Notes under the pieces: model-generated
Seen by the model: only the letters and a program-made list of their open reading frames with translations
Databases searched by the model: none
Told to the model about the DNA's origin: nothing
Part shown: positions 18,450 through 28,469 of the stretch, in pieces
Position numbering within the stretch: the first letter of the stretch is position 1
Layout: each line of letters starts with the position of its first letter
NCBI RefSeq assembly: GCF_014192645.1
Contig: NZ_JACHYE010000008.1
Location: 62,001 to 126,000, forward strand
DNA: 64,000 nucleotides
Reading direction: 5' to 3'
Source of the DNA: Herbaspirillum sp. Sphag64
GTDB lineage: Bacteria > Pseudomonadota > Gammaproteobacteria > Burkholderiales > Burkholderiaceae_D
Made by a program: the position numbers and the translations under genes

Positions 18450-19988
18450 ATGTCATCCCAATTTTCCGATGCCAACCTGCAGCCGCTACAAGGGTCGCAG
18501 CTAGCAATCGCCGGCTTGCTGCTGGCGGCTGCCAATTTCATCGCGGTGCTCGATACCACGATCGCCAACGTCTCCGTATCCACCATTTCCGGTGCGCTGG
18601 GGGCGTCGTCCAGTCAGGGCACCTATGTCATCACTTCCTATGCTGTCGCCGAAGCGATCACGGTGCCACTCACCGGCTGGCTGGCCAACCGCTTTGGTAC
18701 TGTAAGGGTGTTCATCAGTTCGATGGTCATGTTTGGTCTGTTCTCTGCGTTGTGCGGACTGGCCAATTCACTGGGCATGCTGATCGCCTTCCGTGTGTTG
18801 CAAGGACTCGCTGGTGGACCATTGATGCCGTTGTCGCAAACCCTGTTGCTGAAAATCTTCCCCAAGGAAAAAGCAGCAGCGGCCGTTGGCTTGTGGGCCA
18901 TGACGACACTGATCGCGCCAATTGCGGGGCCGATCCTCGGTGGTGTGCTTTGTGATCAGTACAGCTGGCCCTACATCTTCTTTATTAACGTGCCAGTGGC
19001 ATTGTTATGCGGCTACTTCGGGTGGAAGATGCTCAAGCGCTATGAGTCGCCACTGATGAAACTGCCGATTGACAAGGTTGGTCTGGTTCTGATGATCATT
19101 TGGGTCGCCGCCCTGCAATTAATGCTCGACAAAGGCAAGGAACTGGACTGGTTCGCCTCCGGCACGATCATCATCCTGGCACTGGTGGCAATACTCGGTT
19201 TTGTTGCCTTCATGATCTGGGAGCTGACCGAGCGCAATCCGATCGTCGATCTGCGCGTTTTCCGCCATCGCGGCTACAGTGCCAGCGTTACGACAATCTG
19301 TCTCGCCTTCGGTGCATTCTTTGGTGCGACGGTTCTGACACCGCTGTGGCTACAGGGCTATATGGGCTACACCGCGACACTCTCAGGTCAGACCACTGCC
19401 GTGAGCGGAATTCTGGCAGTGCTCACCGCGCCGTTTGTTGCCAAGCTCTCCACCAAGGTGGACCCACGCAAGCTGGTCTTCATCGGTGTGACCTGGCTGG
19501 GCATGGTGACGTTACTGCGCAGCTTTAACTCGACCGACATGACTCATTTACAGATCGCCTGGCCGCTACTGATGCAAGGTATCGGGATGCCTTTGTTCTT
19601 CGTGCCGTTGACTGGCCTGGCACTGGCCAGTGTGGATCTGTCTGAAACGGCTTCGGCGGCTGGTCTGATGAGTTTTTGCCGCACCATGTCAGGTGCCATT
19701 GCGACCTCACTGGTCAACACCAGTTGGGAAAACAAGGCCAGCTATTACCACGCAGAGCTGGCAGGTATGGTCGATTCCAACGGTGAGATCAGCAATGTGC
19801 TGGCCCAGGCAGGCATGACGCTTGATCAGGCGCGCGTAAGCATGGAGCAAACCCTGCAGTCGCAAAGCATCATGTTGTCGACCAATCATATTTTCCTGAT
19901 GGCCGCCATCTCGTTTGGACTGGCTGCAACGGCAGTCTGGTTTGCACCCAAGCCAACACGGGTTGCGGATACCTCAGCAGCACACTGA
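18450..19988 (+). CDS. emrB: EmrB-type MFS drug:proton antiporter (DHA2)
   Basis: A 512-residue inner-membrane protein with 14 predicted helices. Helix 1 carries the DHA2 motif LDTTIANVSVSTISGALGAS, motif A is GWLANRFGTVRVF, and motif C-like AMTTLIAPIAGPILGGVLCD follows. It exports hydrophobic compounds by proton exchange through EmrA and the outer-membrane lipoprotein. It is the last gene of the operon and ends 25 bases before a strong terminator. The transported drugs cannot be deduced. Confidence 0.94.
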   Translation: MSSQFSDANLQPLQGSQLAIAGLLLAAANFIAVLDTTIANVSVSTISGALGASSSQGTYVITSYAVAEAITVPLTGWLANRFGTVRVFISSMVMFGLFSALCGLANSLGMLIAFRVLQGLAGGPLMPLSQTLLLKIFPKEKAAAAVGLWAMTTLIAPIAGPILGGVLCDQYSWPYIFFINVPVALLCGYFGWKMLKRYESPLMKLPIDKVGLVLMIIWVAALQLMLDKGKELDWFASGTIIILALVAILGFVAFMIWELTERNPIVDLRVFRHRGYSASVTTICLAFGAFFGATVLTPLWLQGYMGYTATLSGQTTAVSGILAVLTAPFVAKLSTKVDPRKLVFIGVTWLGMVTLLRSFNSTDMTHLQIAWPLLMQGIGMPLFFVPLTGLALASVDLSETASAAGLMSFCRTMSGAIATSLVNTSWENKASYYHAELAGMVDSNGEISNVLAQAGMTLDQARVSMEQTLQSQSIMLSTNHIFLMAAISFGLAATAVWFAPKPTRVADTSAAH

Positions 19989-20012
19989 ACTGAATCAGTA
20001 ACTGCAGGAAAT

Positions 20013-20047
20013 AAAAAAGGATGCCTTCATTCAGGCATCCTTTTTTT
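20013..20047. terminator. Strong bidirectional intrinsic terminator
   Basis: AAAAAAGGATGCCT (20013-20026) and AGGCATCCTTTTTT (20033-20046) form a 14-bp stem with a six-base loop, flanked by A and T runs. It serves the efflux operon from the left and the convergent CoA-transferase operon from the right. Confidence 0.92.
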
Positions 20048-20086
20048 ACATCCGAACATCTGTCGGCATCAATGAAACTAGATTCA

Positions 20087-20737
20087 TCAGACTGCGCTGA
20101 CATCAAGCTCCGCTTCAGTATTCGCCAACATCTCTTCCTTGCTCACCCCGGTTGCCAGCTCGATGAGCTTCAAGCCAGTCGGCGTGACATCGATCACGCC
20201 CAGATCGGTGATGATCCGATTGACCACGCCCACACCAGTCAGCGGCAGATTGCATTGCGGCAAAATCTTTTTCGAGATGCTGCCATCCTTGCCCTTGGCA
20301 ACATGTTCCATGAGCACCACCACACGCCCCACACCGGCCACCAGATCCATCGCACCACCCATGCCCTTGACCATCTTGCCGGGAATCATCCAGTTCGCCA
20401 GATCACCCTGTTGCGATACCTGCATCGCCCCCAGAATCGCAATATTGATCTTGCCACCGCGAATCATCCCGAACGAATCTGCCGAGCTGAAAAACGACGA
20501 TCCCGCAATCGTAGTCACCGTCTGCTTACCGGCATTGATCAGATCCGCATCCACCTTGTCCTCGGTCGGAAACGGGCCAATCCCCAATAAACCATTTTCT
20601 GACTGCAGCCACACTTCGATGTCAGACGGGACATGATTGGCCACCAGCGTGGGCAAGCCAATCCCCAGATTCACATAAAAACCATCCTGCAATTCCTTGG
20701 CTGCTCGCGCTGCCATTTCGTCTCTGGTCCATGCCAT
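20087..20737 (-). CDS. scoB: 3-oxoacid CoA-transferase subunit B
   Basis: A 216-residue beta subunit. It contains [10 protein letters not shown] and [10 protein letters not shown], in which Glu47 is the residue that forms the glutamyl-CoA intermediate, then [19 protein letters not shown]. With subunit A it moves CoA from succinyl-CoA to acetoacetate or a related 3-oxoacid in ketone-body and fatty-acid breakdown. AAGGAG precedes the ATG. It starts 11 bases after the subunit A stop, so they form an operon. Exact acyl preference is not shown by sequence. Confidence 0.93.
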   Translation of the reverse strand: MAWTRDEMAARAAKELQDGFYVNLGIGLPTLVANHVPSDIEVWLQSENGLLGIGPFPTEDKVDADLINAGKQTVTTIAGSSFFSSADSFGMIRGGKINIAILGAMQVSQQGDLANWMIPGKMVKGMGGAMDLVAGVGRVVVLMEHVAKGKDGSISKKILPQCNLPLTGVGVVNRIITDLGVIDVTPTGLKLIELATGVSKEEMLANTEAELDVSAV

Positions 20738-20748
20738 TTTTGTTCTCC

Positions 20749-21444
20749 TTATTTGCTGACAGTGCGCTGTTCGATCCGCTTTTCCGGGGTCGCATTGACC
20801 ACGATGCGGTGCACGAAAATACCGGGCGTATGAATCTGGTCGGGGTCCAGCGCTCCCACTTCCACCAGTTCTTCGACTTCGACCACAGTGATCTTGCCTG
20901 CCATGGCAACATTCGGATTGAAATTACGGGCGGTCTTGTTGTACACCAGATTGCCAGCACGGTCAGCCTTCTGCGCCTTGACCAGCGAGACGTCGGCCAC
21001 CAGCGAGCGCTCCATCACATACTGCGCACCGTCAAACTCACGGATTTCCTTGCCTTCTGCAACCAGCGTACCGACGCCGGTCTTGGTGAAGAATGCCGGA
21101 ATGCCAGCACCACCGGCGCGCAGCTTTTCAGCCAGCGTTCCTTGCGGCGTAAATTCCAGCTCCAGCTCGCCCGCCAGATACTGACGCTCGAACTCTTTGT
21201 TCTCGCCCACATAGGAAGCGATCATCTTCTTGATCTGGCGCGTCGTCAGTAATTGACCCAGACCAAAGCCATCGATACCGGCATTGTTGGAAATGGCCGT
21301 CAGGTTCTGCACATTGGAATCGCGCAGCGCCGCAATCAGCGCCTCCGGAATGCCACACAGGCCGAAGCCGCCTACGGCAATCACCTGGCCGTCATGGACA
21401 ATCCCGGCTAACGCACTAACGGCGTCTGGATAGACTTTGTTCAT
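20749..21444 (-). CDS. scoA: 3-oxoacid CoA-transferase subunit A
   Basis: A 231-residue alpha subunit with the family motif [18 protein letters not shown] near the N-terminus, [16 protein letters not shown], and [20 protein letters not shown] later. It partners the downstream subunit B. The ATG at 21444 is preceded by AAGGAGACCT; an upstream in-frame start at 21516 would add residues without family character. It is the first gene of the operon. Confidence 0.93.
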   Translation of the reverse strand: MNKVYPDAVSALAGIVHDGQVIAVGGFGLCGIPEALIAALRDSNVQNLTAISNNAGIDGFGLGQLLTTRQIKKMIASYVGENKEFERQYLAGELELEFTPQGTLAEKLRAGGAGIPAFFTKTGVGTLVAEGKEIREFDGAQYVMERSLVADVSLVKAQKADRAGNLVYNKTARNFNPNVAMAGKITVVEVEELVEVGALDPDQIHTPGIFVHRIVVNATPEKRIEQRTVSK

Positions 21445-21553
21445 AGGTCTCCTTGAGATTTTTATTTGTTGAAAATAGCTGCAAGCATCATAGGATGCCC
21501 CCAACACGGGCCACAATACGGTAAAAATACCTAGAACTTACACCATGCGTGGC

Positions 21554-22333
21554 TCATTTGAGCCAGTGAGCTGCCGCTTCCTGCAGATCACCGCGCTTGT
21601 CGATCAGATCCCAGGTAAATTGCATCACACGCAGGTAATCCTCATCGCTGGCTGGGAGCATGAAGCCGAGAAAGTTGCGCGGTGTCAGTGGTGCATCAAT
21701 AAAGCGTGCTGCCAAGCGTGCATCGTTGTGAGCGTAATACAACGCCTCGTAGGTCTCGGTGATCATCACATCGCCCTGCCCGCTGGCGATCAGTTCGGGG
21801 ATTTCCGCATTTTTATCATGCGTGATGATTTGCGCCTTGGGAAGATTGTTCAGCACAAAGGTTTCATTGGTGCCACCGGGATTCTTGATCACACGTACAT
21901 CTGGCTGGTTGAGATCAGCCAAGGTCTTGTATTTGGACTGGTCAGCAGCACGCACCAGCGCCACTTTTCCGAACCCGGCGTAGCCCGGCAGCATGGCAAC
22001 CTTCCGCAAACGGGTCGCATTGCGGGTGATACCGCCAATGGCAATATCGAACTTGCCTGCCTGCAGATCGGCCAACAGATTCGGCCAGGTCGTCGGTACG
22101 TATTCAATAGTGACGCCCAGTTCCTTGGCCATTTTTTCGATCACTTCAATGTCATGCCCTTCGTAACTCCCGGTCGCGGTTTTGATCGCGAATGGACGGT
22201 AATCACCCGGTGTGCCGACGCGTAAAACCTTGCTCTCGACAATATGATCAAGGATAGGACCGGCAAGGGCCGAGGACAGGATAAACAGGCAGGCGACAAG
22301 ACCGCACAAGCATTGACGAAATAAGCGCATCAT
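21554..22333 (-). CDS. Polar amino-acid-type (SBP_bac_3) periplasmic binding protein
   Basis: A 259-residue type II periplasmic binding protein. The signal peptide ends near SSALA, followed by LRVGTPGDYRPFAIKTATGS, GHDIEVIEKMAKELGV and FDIAIGGITRNATRLRKV. This is close to the group that includes periplasmic cyclohexadienyl dehydratase (PheC) as well as amino-acid binding proteins. The orphan position and nearby aromatic aminotransferase leave an arogenate/prephenate-related role possible. No permease adjoins it. It is divergent from an Lrp-type regulator. Confidence 0.8.
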   Translation of the reverse strand: MMRLFRQCLCGLVACLFILSSALAGPILDHIVESKVLRVGTPGDYRPFAIKTATGSYEGHDIEVIEKMAKELGVTIEYVPTTWPNLLADLQAGKFDIAIGGITRNATRLRKVAMLPGYAGFGKVALVRAADQSKYKTLADLNQPDVRVIKNPGGTNETFVLNNLPKAQIITHDKNAEIPELIASGQGDVMITETYEALYYAHNDARLAARFIDAPLTPRNFLGFMLPASDEDYLRVMQFTWDLIDKRGDLQEAAAHWLK

Positions 22334-22610
22334 TTTCTCTCAGGGTTGAATCATTAAAAGGATGTTGCCGCCAGCGTAGCAGAGGCAACAGGCATCCAGG
22401 CTTCAGCAACTTCCATGCCACTACAGAAATACCATAATTCACCAAATCGACGCATGGGCCCGCAAAATTTGCGGAGTTCGTGCATTAAAATAGCGAAAAA
22501 GAAGCATTCATGCACAATGGCACATGAATTGCTTAAGCCATATGCCTCACGCGCGACACACTATTTTTGCCCTTTTATGTCGCTTTGATCAATCCTCAAG
22601 TGATTTCCTC

Positions 22611-23084
22611 ATGTCTTTTACCATCGATGAATACGACCGCATGATCCTGGATCTGCTGCGTGACAATGGCCGCCTTAGTAATCAGGATCTGGCAGATCTG
22701 GTGGGCTTGTCTGCATCACAATGTTCGCGCCGCCGCAGTGCGCTCGAGAAGAGCGGACTGATCCTCGGCTATCACGCGCATTTGTCGCCACAGGCAGAAG
22801 GTACGCCTGTGATGGGCATGGTGGAGGTCCGGCTGATTAACCATACGCGTGAGGCGGTCGAGTTGTTCAGTGCATTCGTCCGCTCGGCGCCGGCGGTACG
22901 CGATGTATTCAAGCTCACCGGCGACTTCGATTATCTGCTCAAGATTGCGCTCCCCAATCTGGGCGAGATGAGTCAGCTGGTCACAGATCTGGCTTCCCTA
23001 CAAGGTAGCGTCAGCCATTTGCGCACCTCCGTCGTGCTGGAACGCGTTAAAGAAAACGGTATTGTCTTCACGACCACCAGTTAA
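22611..23084 (+). CDS. Lrp/AsnC-family transcriptional regulator
   Basis: A 157-residue regulator with an N-terminal winged HTH (DEYDRMILDLLRDNGRLSNQ, then DLADLVGLSASQCSRRRSAL) and a C-terminal RAM ligand-binding domain (LTGDFDYLLKIALPNL). Such proteins sense amino acids and control transport and metabolism genes. It is divergent from a binding-protein gene and upstream of an aromatic aminotransferase, both plausible targets. The ATG at 22611 gives the usual family length; an earlier in-frame ATG would add 29 atypical residues. Confidence 0.92.
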   Translation: MSFTIDEYDRMILDLLRDNGRLSNQDLADLVGLSASQCSRRRSALEKSGLILGYHAHLSPQAEGTPVMGMVEVRLINHTREAVELFSAFVRSAPAVRDVFKLTGDFDYLLKIALPNLGEMSQLVTDLASLQGSVSHLRTSVVLERVKENGIVFTTTS

Positions 23085-23115
23085 CGACCGCACGCCAGAT
23101 TGTCACTTTCTCTCC

Positions 23116-23152
23116 GCCACCCATCGTTTGCTTCGGTGGCATTGCTTTTTTT
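23116..23152 (+). terminator. Probable intrinsic terminator of the Lrp gene
   Basis: GCCACC (23116-23121) pairs with GGTGGC (23135-23140) across a 13-base loop, followed by ATTGC and seven T residues. It lies just past the Lrp stop and before the YitT gene. Confidence 0.65.
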
Positions 23153-23173
23153 CATTGCCCGACTAATTACACC

Positions 23174-23797
23174 ATGAACACCCCTGCATCCATCGAACCA
23201 AAAGATCTCGCACCACACAGCCCTGTAGAAGACTTGTTTGCACTGATCCTGGGTACCAGCGTGATTGTTTTTGGCGTCGTGCTGCTGCAGCAATCCCATG
23301 CCATCACAGGCGGCACCTCGGGCTTGGCATTTTTGTTACACTACTTGACTGGCATGCGGTTTGGCGTGGCTTTCTTCTTCTTGAATCTGCCGTTTTACTA
23401 CCTTGGCTACAAGCGCATGGGAGCCGTTTTTGTCGTCAAGACCTTTAGCGCAGTGGCGTTGCTGTCGGTGCTGGTCGAGTTTTATCCGCATGTGATCGAG
23501 ATCAGCCAACTCAACCCATTGTTTGCCGCACTGTTTGGCAATATCCTCATGGGACTTGGCTTTATCGTTCTGTTCCGGCATCGCGCCAGCCTCGGAGGCA
23601 TCAATATTCTGGCGCTGTACCTGCAGGCACATCATGGCTTGCGTGCTGGCAAATTCCAGATGGGGGTCGATGTACTGATCGTGCTGGCGTCGCTGGTGGT
23701 TGTGCCTTTATCGGCTGTGCTGGCATCGGTTGCAGGAGCGATATTGTTGAATCTGATTATCGCAATGAATCATCGGCCAGGCCGCTATCTATCGTGA
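23174..23797 (+). CDS. YitT-family membrane protein
   Basis: A 207-residue inner-membrane protein with five to six helices. It has the family elements GTSVIVFGVVLLQQSHAITG, GGTSGLAFLLHYLTG and FRHRASLGGINILALYLQ. YitT/DUF161 proteins are widespread and their transported substrate is unsettled. It has a weak ribosome binding site and probably its own promoter after the preceding terminator. Confidence 0.87.
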   Translation: MNTPASIEPKDLAPHSPVEDLFALILGTSVIVFGVVLLQQSHAITGGTSGLAFLLHYLTGMRFGVAFFFLNLPFYYLGYKRMGAVFVVKTFSAVALLSVLVEFYPHVIEISQLNPLFAALFGNILMGLGFIVLFRHRASLGGINILALYLQAHHGLRAGKFQMGVDVLIVLASLVVVPLSAVLASVAGAILLNLIIAMNHRPGRYLS

Positions 23798-23888
23798 TAG
23801 CACTGGCTTCATCAGGTTTTATTGAGTTTCACTAAGTTTTATTACGCAGCGTGCCGGTATCGGCGCATGTCAACTTCTGGAGTCTTTC

Positions 23889-25088
23889 ATGTTTCACCAT
23901 GTAGAAGCCTATCCTGGCGATCCCATCCTCTCGCTGATGGAGCAATTCAAGACTGATCCTCGCAGCGGTAAAATCAATCTGAGTATTGGTCTGTATTACG
24001 ATGCCGATGGCATCATTCCTCAGTTCAAGTCGGTGCAGCGCGCGCAAGAGCGTCTGCAGGCACGCCCGCAAGCGGCAAGTCTCTATCTGCCAATGGAAGG
24101 TTTGCAGGCCTACCGCAATGCCGTCCAGATATTACTGTTCGGTGCCGACAGCCCGACCCTCAAGGAAGGCAAGATTGCCACTATCCAGACGCTGGGTGGT
24201 TCAGGTGCACTGAAGGTTGGCGCCGATTTCCTGAAGCGCTACTTCCCGCATGCTGAAGTCTGGGTCAGCGACCCAACCTGGGACAACCACGTCGCCATTT
24301 TCGAAGGCGCAGGGTTCACCACACACACTTACCCTTATTTCGATGCCACCACACGCGGTGTCAACTTTGCCGGCATGCTCGCCAGTATTGAACAGTTGCC
24401 CAAGGACAGCATCGTCTTGCTGCACCCTTGCTGCCACAATCCAACCGGCTCAGATCTGACGCCAGCACAATGGGATAGCCTGATCGAAGTGATCAAGTCA
24501 CGCGGTCTGATTGCCTTCCTGGATATTGCCTATCAGGGTTTTGGTGCTGGCATGGTGGAAGATGCCTATGCAATTCGTGCACTGGCTGCGGCCGGACAAA
24601 CCTTCCTGGTGAGCAACTCGTTCTCCAAGATTTTCTCGCTCTACGGCGAACGCGTTGGTGGCTTGTCGGTCGTCTGCGAAAACGCCGATGCCGCCTCCCG
24701 CGTCCTGGGTCAACTCAAGGCGACTGTCCGTCGCAACTACTCCAGTCCGCCAACCAATGGTGCCGAGCTGGTCAATACCGTCCTCAATGACGACGCGCTG
24801 CGCACAGACTGGTTGCATGAAGTCGAAACCATGCGTACCCGCATCATCGCCATGCGTGAAACGCTGGTCGGCGCGCTCAAGAATGCGCTACCGGGTCGTG
24901 ACTTCGATTATCTGCTGGAGCAACGTGGCATGTTCAGCTATACCGGCCTGAGCGCGGCGCAGGTAGATCGTCTGCGCGACGAGTTCGGCATCTATCTGGT
25001 GCGCAGCGGACGTATCTGCGTGGCAGGTCTGAACCAGCACAATGTCGCCCGGGTAGCAGAGGGTTTTGCTGCGGTATTGGCAAACTGA
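23889..25088 (+). CDS. tyrB: Aromatic amino acid aminotransferase (class I, TyrB/AspC type)
   Basis: A 399-residue PLP enzyme of fold type I subgroup Ia. Motifs are [53 protein letters not shown] and the Schiff-base lysine in [16 protein letters not shown]. It transfers amino groups between aromatic or dicarboxylic amino acids and 2-oxoglutarate. The choice of aromatic over aspartate preference is by overall resemblance. TGGAG lies before the ATG. The Lrp gene upstream may regulate it. Confidence 0.92.
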   Translation: MFHHVEAYPGDPILSLMEQFKTDPRSGKINLSIGLYYDADGIIPQFKSVQRAQERLQARPQAASLYLPMEGLQAYRNAVQILLFGADSPTLKEGKIATIQTLGGSGALKVGADFLKRYFPHAEVWVSDPTWDNHVAIFEGAGFTTHTYPYFDATTRGVNFAGMLASIEQLPKDSIVLLHPCCHNPTGSDLTPAQWDSLIEVIKSRGLIAFLDIAYQGFGAGMVEDAYAIRALAAAGQTFLVSNSFSKIFSLYGERVGGLSVVCENADAASRVLGQLKATVRRNYSSPPTNGAELVNTVLNDDALRTDWLHEVETMRTRIIAMRETLVGALKNALPGRDFDYLLEQRGMFSYTGLSAAQVDRLRDEFGIYLVRSGRICVAGLNQHNVARVAEGFAAVLAN

Positions 25089-25204
25089 AGCAGGTACACT
25101 GCGATCAGTGCGTTGACAGTGCAGATGTGCTCATCGTTACCGAGGCTTGACCTTGCACCTGAGCCACCGCTTGTCAACGCTTTCACTCCTCTTTGCAACT
25201 GACA

Positions 25205-25765
25205 ATGAGTAAGCAGTCCACCATCGATTTCCAACAGGTATTCATGCATGCCCCGATCGGCATGTGTGTTTCTCATAACCGGGTTATCCAGCAGGCCAAT
25301 CTGGCGCTGGCCAGGATGTTTGGCTACGCGCCGGACGCCTTATCGGGTATGTCGTTCATGGTGCTGTACCCAACCGCTGACGAATTTGAACGGACCGGTG
25401 TGCGACTCGTCCCGATTCTCAACGAAAAGGGTTTTTATTCCGACGAGCGCATCATGAAGCGCGCCAACGATGAAATGTTCTGGTGCCATGTCACCGGCGC
25501 TTCGCTGGTACAGGGAGACCCGCATGCCGCCGGCATCTGGACGTTTGAGGATGTCAGCAGCAAGCGTCCGTTAGCGCCAGGACTCACCCCGCGTGAGCGC
25601 GAAATCGCCGCGCTGCTGGTGGAAGGCAAGACCAGCAAGCTGATCGCCCGTCAGGTCGAACTGAGCCCGCGTACGGTTGAAATGCATCGCGCCCGGCTGA
25701 TGCGCAAGTTCGGTGCGGCGACCTCCTCGGAGCTGGTCCATAAGCTCTTGAGCATCACCCCATAA
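25205..25765 (+). CDS. PAS domain-LuxR HTH transcriptional regulator
   Basis: A 186-residue protein with a PAS domain (about residues 5-115, MHAPIGMCVSHNRVIQQANL) and a C-terminal LuxR/FixJ HTH (LTPREREIAALLVEGKTSKL, then SPRTVEMHRARLMRKFG). There is no receiver domain, so the signal is probably read directly by the PAS fold. It is a single gene that meets the LysR gene tail to tail four bases apart. The ATG at 25205 is used over a TTG at 25193; neither has a strong ribosome binding site. Confidence 0.9.
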   Translation: MSKQSTIDFQQVFMHAPIGMCVSHNRVIQQANLALARMFGYAPDALSGMSFMVLYPTADEFERTGVRLVPILNEKGFYSDERIMKRANDEMFWCHVTGASLVQGDPHAAGIWTFEDVSSKRPLAPGLTPREREIAALLVEGKTSKLIARQVELSPRTVEMHRARLMRKFGAATSSELVHKLLSITP

Positions 25766-25769
25766 CCGC

Positions 25770-26696
25770 TCACCACGACTCCACAAAGCGCGCCGCCAGA
25801 AAATCCAGCATCGACCGCAATACCGGCGACATATGCTTGCGCGAGGCGTACACCCCATACACGTCCAGTACGGTCGGCTCGTAACGTGGCAACAGCGCTA
25901 CCAGCTGTCCGCTGGCAATGTAAGGCGCAGCCGATGATGCTGGCAAGTGGGCGATACCAGCACCTGCCAATGCACCATGCAGCAATATTGTCGCCTCATT
26001 GGCGCTGATGCCGCCACTGACGGCGACCGAACGCTGAAACTGACTGCTATCGCCGTCAGCCGATTCTGCTGGCCAATACGCCTGCTTGAGATCGAAATGC
26101 CACAAGCTTTTGCCCATGTAGGAATGCGTCAGGCATTGATGCAAGGCCAGATCCTCGACCTCCTCTGGCGTCCCATGCTGGCGCAGGTAAGCAGGTGAGG
26201 CACATACCGTGGAACGACAAATCGACAATTTGCGGGCAATCAGATTGGGATCCAGTCGTCGGGTCATACGGATGGCCAGATCAATGCGCTCCTCGACCAG
26301 ATTGACGGTGCGATCGAGCATCACAAAGTCGATCGTTACTGCCGGATAGCGCTGCACAAACTCCGCAACTGCCTGCATCAACTGCGGCCCAAATGCCGTG
26401 CTACACGTGATACGCAACAAGCCCTTGGGTTGCTGCTGGGGATGGCTCACCGCCTGCTGCATTTCACCGGCAGCATCGAGCAATTGCCGGCAACGCTCCA
26501 GTACCTCGTTACCCGCCGGGGTCAGACTCAGACGCCGTGTGGTCCGATGCAGCAAGCGCGCACCCACCCACTCTTCCAGCTCAGCAAGATAGCGCGATAC
26601 CACCGGACGCGAGAGATCCAGCTGGATTGCCGCAGCCGACTGACTGCCACTGTCGACTACCGTGACAAAGACCTGCATCGCCATCAAACGGTCCAC
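25770..26696 (-). CDS. LysR-family transcriptional regulator
   Basis: A 308-residue regulator. It has an N-terminal winged HTH (MQVFVTVVDSGSQSAAAIQL, then DLSRPVVSRYLAELEEWVGA) and a periplasmic-binding-like effector domain. The start is a GTG with AGGGAG six bases upstream. It is divergent from the MBL/NmrA/DsbA-like operon beginning at 26854, which is its most likely target in the usual LysR arrangement. The inducer is unknown. Confidence 0.93.
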   Translation of the reverse strand: MDRLMAMQVFVTVVDSGSQSAAAIQLDLSRPVVSRYLAELEEWVGARLLHRTTRRLSLTPAGNEVLERCRQLLDAAGEMQQAVSHPQQQPKGLLRITCSTAFGPQLMQAVAEFVQRYPAVTIDFVMLDRTVNLVEERIDLAIRMTRRLDPNLIARKLSICRSTVCASPAYLRQHGTPEEVEDLALHQCLTHSYMGKSLWHFDLKQAYWPAESADGDSSQFQRSVAVSGGISANEATILLHGALAGAGIAHLPASSAAPYIASGQLVALLPRYEPTVLDVYGVYASRKHMSPVLRSMLDFLAARFVESW

Positions 26697-26853
26697 GACA
26701 TGCTCCCTGTATCAGTACGCAACACCAACATAACAGCCTTATTTGAACGATTTTGGAAACAAACTATGTTTCATTATGCCGTTTTTCAATCCAAAAGAAA
26801 GGTCTAAGCTGCGTGCATTGGACTTTTTAATGACTTTTTAAGGAGCAAACAAC

Positions 26854-27759
26854 ATGACTTTCACATTGAAGAAACTGATGCGTCCATTGCTGGTGTTAAG
26901 CCTCGCCGCTGGCGTACTGACAGGCAATACAGCATTGGCTAGTGACAATGCCAAACCCGCCCTGACGCTGGATATCTACAATCCAGGTCGGCAGGCCCTT
27001 TTCCCGGTCAGCTCAGTCATCGTCGCGGGTCAGCATGATGCCATCCTGGTTGATGCGCAGTTTGGCCGCGCGCAGGCAGCACAGGTGGTGGAAAAAATTC
27101 GCACCAGCGGCAAGCACCTGACCACCATCTACATCAGCCATGGCGACCCTGATTATTACTTTGGTCTGGACACCATCACTGCAGCCTTCCCGGATGCCAA
27201 GGTCGTCGCCACGCCGCAAACGGTTGCCCATATCCGCGAAACTGCTACGCACAAACTGGCATTCTGGGGCCCCAAGCTGGGTACCGATGCGCCGCAAAAA
27301 ACCATCGTGCCAGAAGTATTGAAGGGTAATACGCTGACACTGGAAGGCAAACAGCTCAAGGTGATCGGTCTGGATGGCCCGCAACCGGACCGCAGCTTTG
27401 TCTGGATTCCTTCCATCAAGGCAGTCGTCGGTGGTGTTGTCCTGTTCAACGATGAGCATGTCTGGATGGCTGATACGCAATCATCCAAATCACACCAGGA
27501 CTGGCTGAAGACGCTCAAGCGTATTGATCAGCTCAAGCCCGTGACGGTTGTACCAGGCCATTTTGGTGAAGGTGCCGCGATGGATCGCAGCGCAGTCACG
27601 TTCACCCGCAACTACATCCAGACATTTGATGCCGAAACCACCAAGGCGAGTGACAGCACTGCGCTGATCAAAGCGATGCAGGAACACTATCCGGCGCTGA
27701 CCGAGATCTCTTCCCTCAGTCTGAGTGCCAAGGTTGCCAAGGGTGAAATGAAGTGGTGA
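26854..27759 (+). CDS. Secreted MBL-fold protein with non-standard metal motif
   Basis: A 301-residue protein with a signal peptide (cleavage near NTALAS, residue 30) and a metallo-beta-lactamase fold. The family HxHxDH motif appears as H96-G-D98-P-D100-Y101, so two of the usual zinc-binding His are Asp and Tyr. His236 in VVPGHFGEGA keeps the later ligand. A role in periplasmic hydrolysis or metal binding is inferred. AAGGAGCAAACAAC precedes the ATG. It is the first gene of a likely three-gene operon controlled by the divergent LysR regulator. Confidence 0.85.
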   Translation: MTFTLKKLMRPLLVLSLAAGVLTGNTALASDNAKPALTLDIYNPGRQALFPVSSVIVAGQHDAILVDAQFGRAQAAQVVEKIRTSGKHLTTIYISHGDPDYYFGLDTITAAFPDAKVVATPQTVAHIRETATHKLAFWGPKLGTDAPQKTIVPEVLKGNTLTLEGKQLKVIGLDGPQPDRSFVWIPSIKAVVGGVVLFNDEHVWMADTQSSKSHQDWLKTLKRIDQLKPVTVVPGHFGEGAAMDRSAVTFTRNYIQTFDAETTKASDSTALIKAMQEHYPALTEISSLSLSAKVAKGEMKW

Positions 27760-27824
27760 AACACCACGTATCAAACAACTGCTGGAAATTTTATTAATCA
27801 ACGTTTTTATACTAAGGATCTAAC

Positions 27825-28436
27825 ATGAAAATCGCTCTCATCGGTGCCACCGGCAATGTTGGTACCCGTTTGCTGGACGAGGCACTGCGCCGCGAACATC
27901 AGGTCACCGCCATCGCACGGTCGGCATCCACACTGACACCCCGTACCAATCTGCGTAGCGTGGATCTCGATGCTCAGGACGGTTCGGCACTGGCTGCAGC
28001 ATTATCTGGCCACGACGTGGTGATCAGCAGCGCGCACTTCGTCAGCTTCAAAGCCACGCATTTACTGGCCGCTATCAAGCAGGCAGGCGTCGTACGCCTG
28101 CTGGTCGTCGGTGGCGCAGGTAGCCTGCATGTGGCTCCCGGAGTGGCACTGATCGATACGCCGCAATTTCCGGCAGAATACCTGTCTGAAGCCAGCGCCG
28201 GACGCGACTTCCTCAATGACCTGCGCAACGAGCAGACCATCGACTGGACATTCCTGTCACCGTCTGCCATGTTTGTACCGGGCGAGCGCACCGGCGTGTT
28301 CCGGCTCGGCCAGGAAGAATTGCTGACCGCCGCCGATGGCAAGAGCTGGATTTCGATGGAAGACTATGCTATTGCCCTGCTCGACGAGATTGAACAGCCG
28401 CGCCATTCGCGTCGCCGCTTCACGGTCGGCTATTGA
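27825..28436 (+). CDS. NmrA-like NAD(P)-binding protein
   Basis: A 203-residue atypical SDR. It has the N-terminal glycine motif IALIGATGNVGTRLLDEALR, then GHDVVISSAHF, and RLLVVGGAGSLHVAPGVALI. It matches the YwnB/NmrA-like NAD(P)H-binding group. It lacks a clear YxxxK pair, as is usual for this group, so it may be a redox sensor or a reductase. AAGGATCTAAC precedes the ATG. It lies 65 bases after the MBL gene. Confidence 0.88.
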   Translation: MKIALIGATGNVGTRLLDEALRREHQVTAIARSASTLTPRTNLRSVDLDAQDGSALAAALSGHDVVISSAHFVSFKATHLLAAIKQAGVVRLLVVGGAGSLHVAPGVALIDTPQFPAEYLSEASAGRDFLNDLRNEQTIDWTFLSPSAMFVPGERTGVFRLGQEELLTAADGKSWISMEDYAIALLDEIEQPRHSRRRFTVGY

Positions 28437-28469
28437 ACGACACAGCTACTGAAGAAAGCAGAAACCGCC

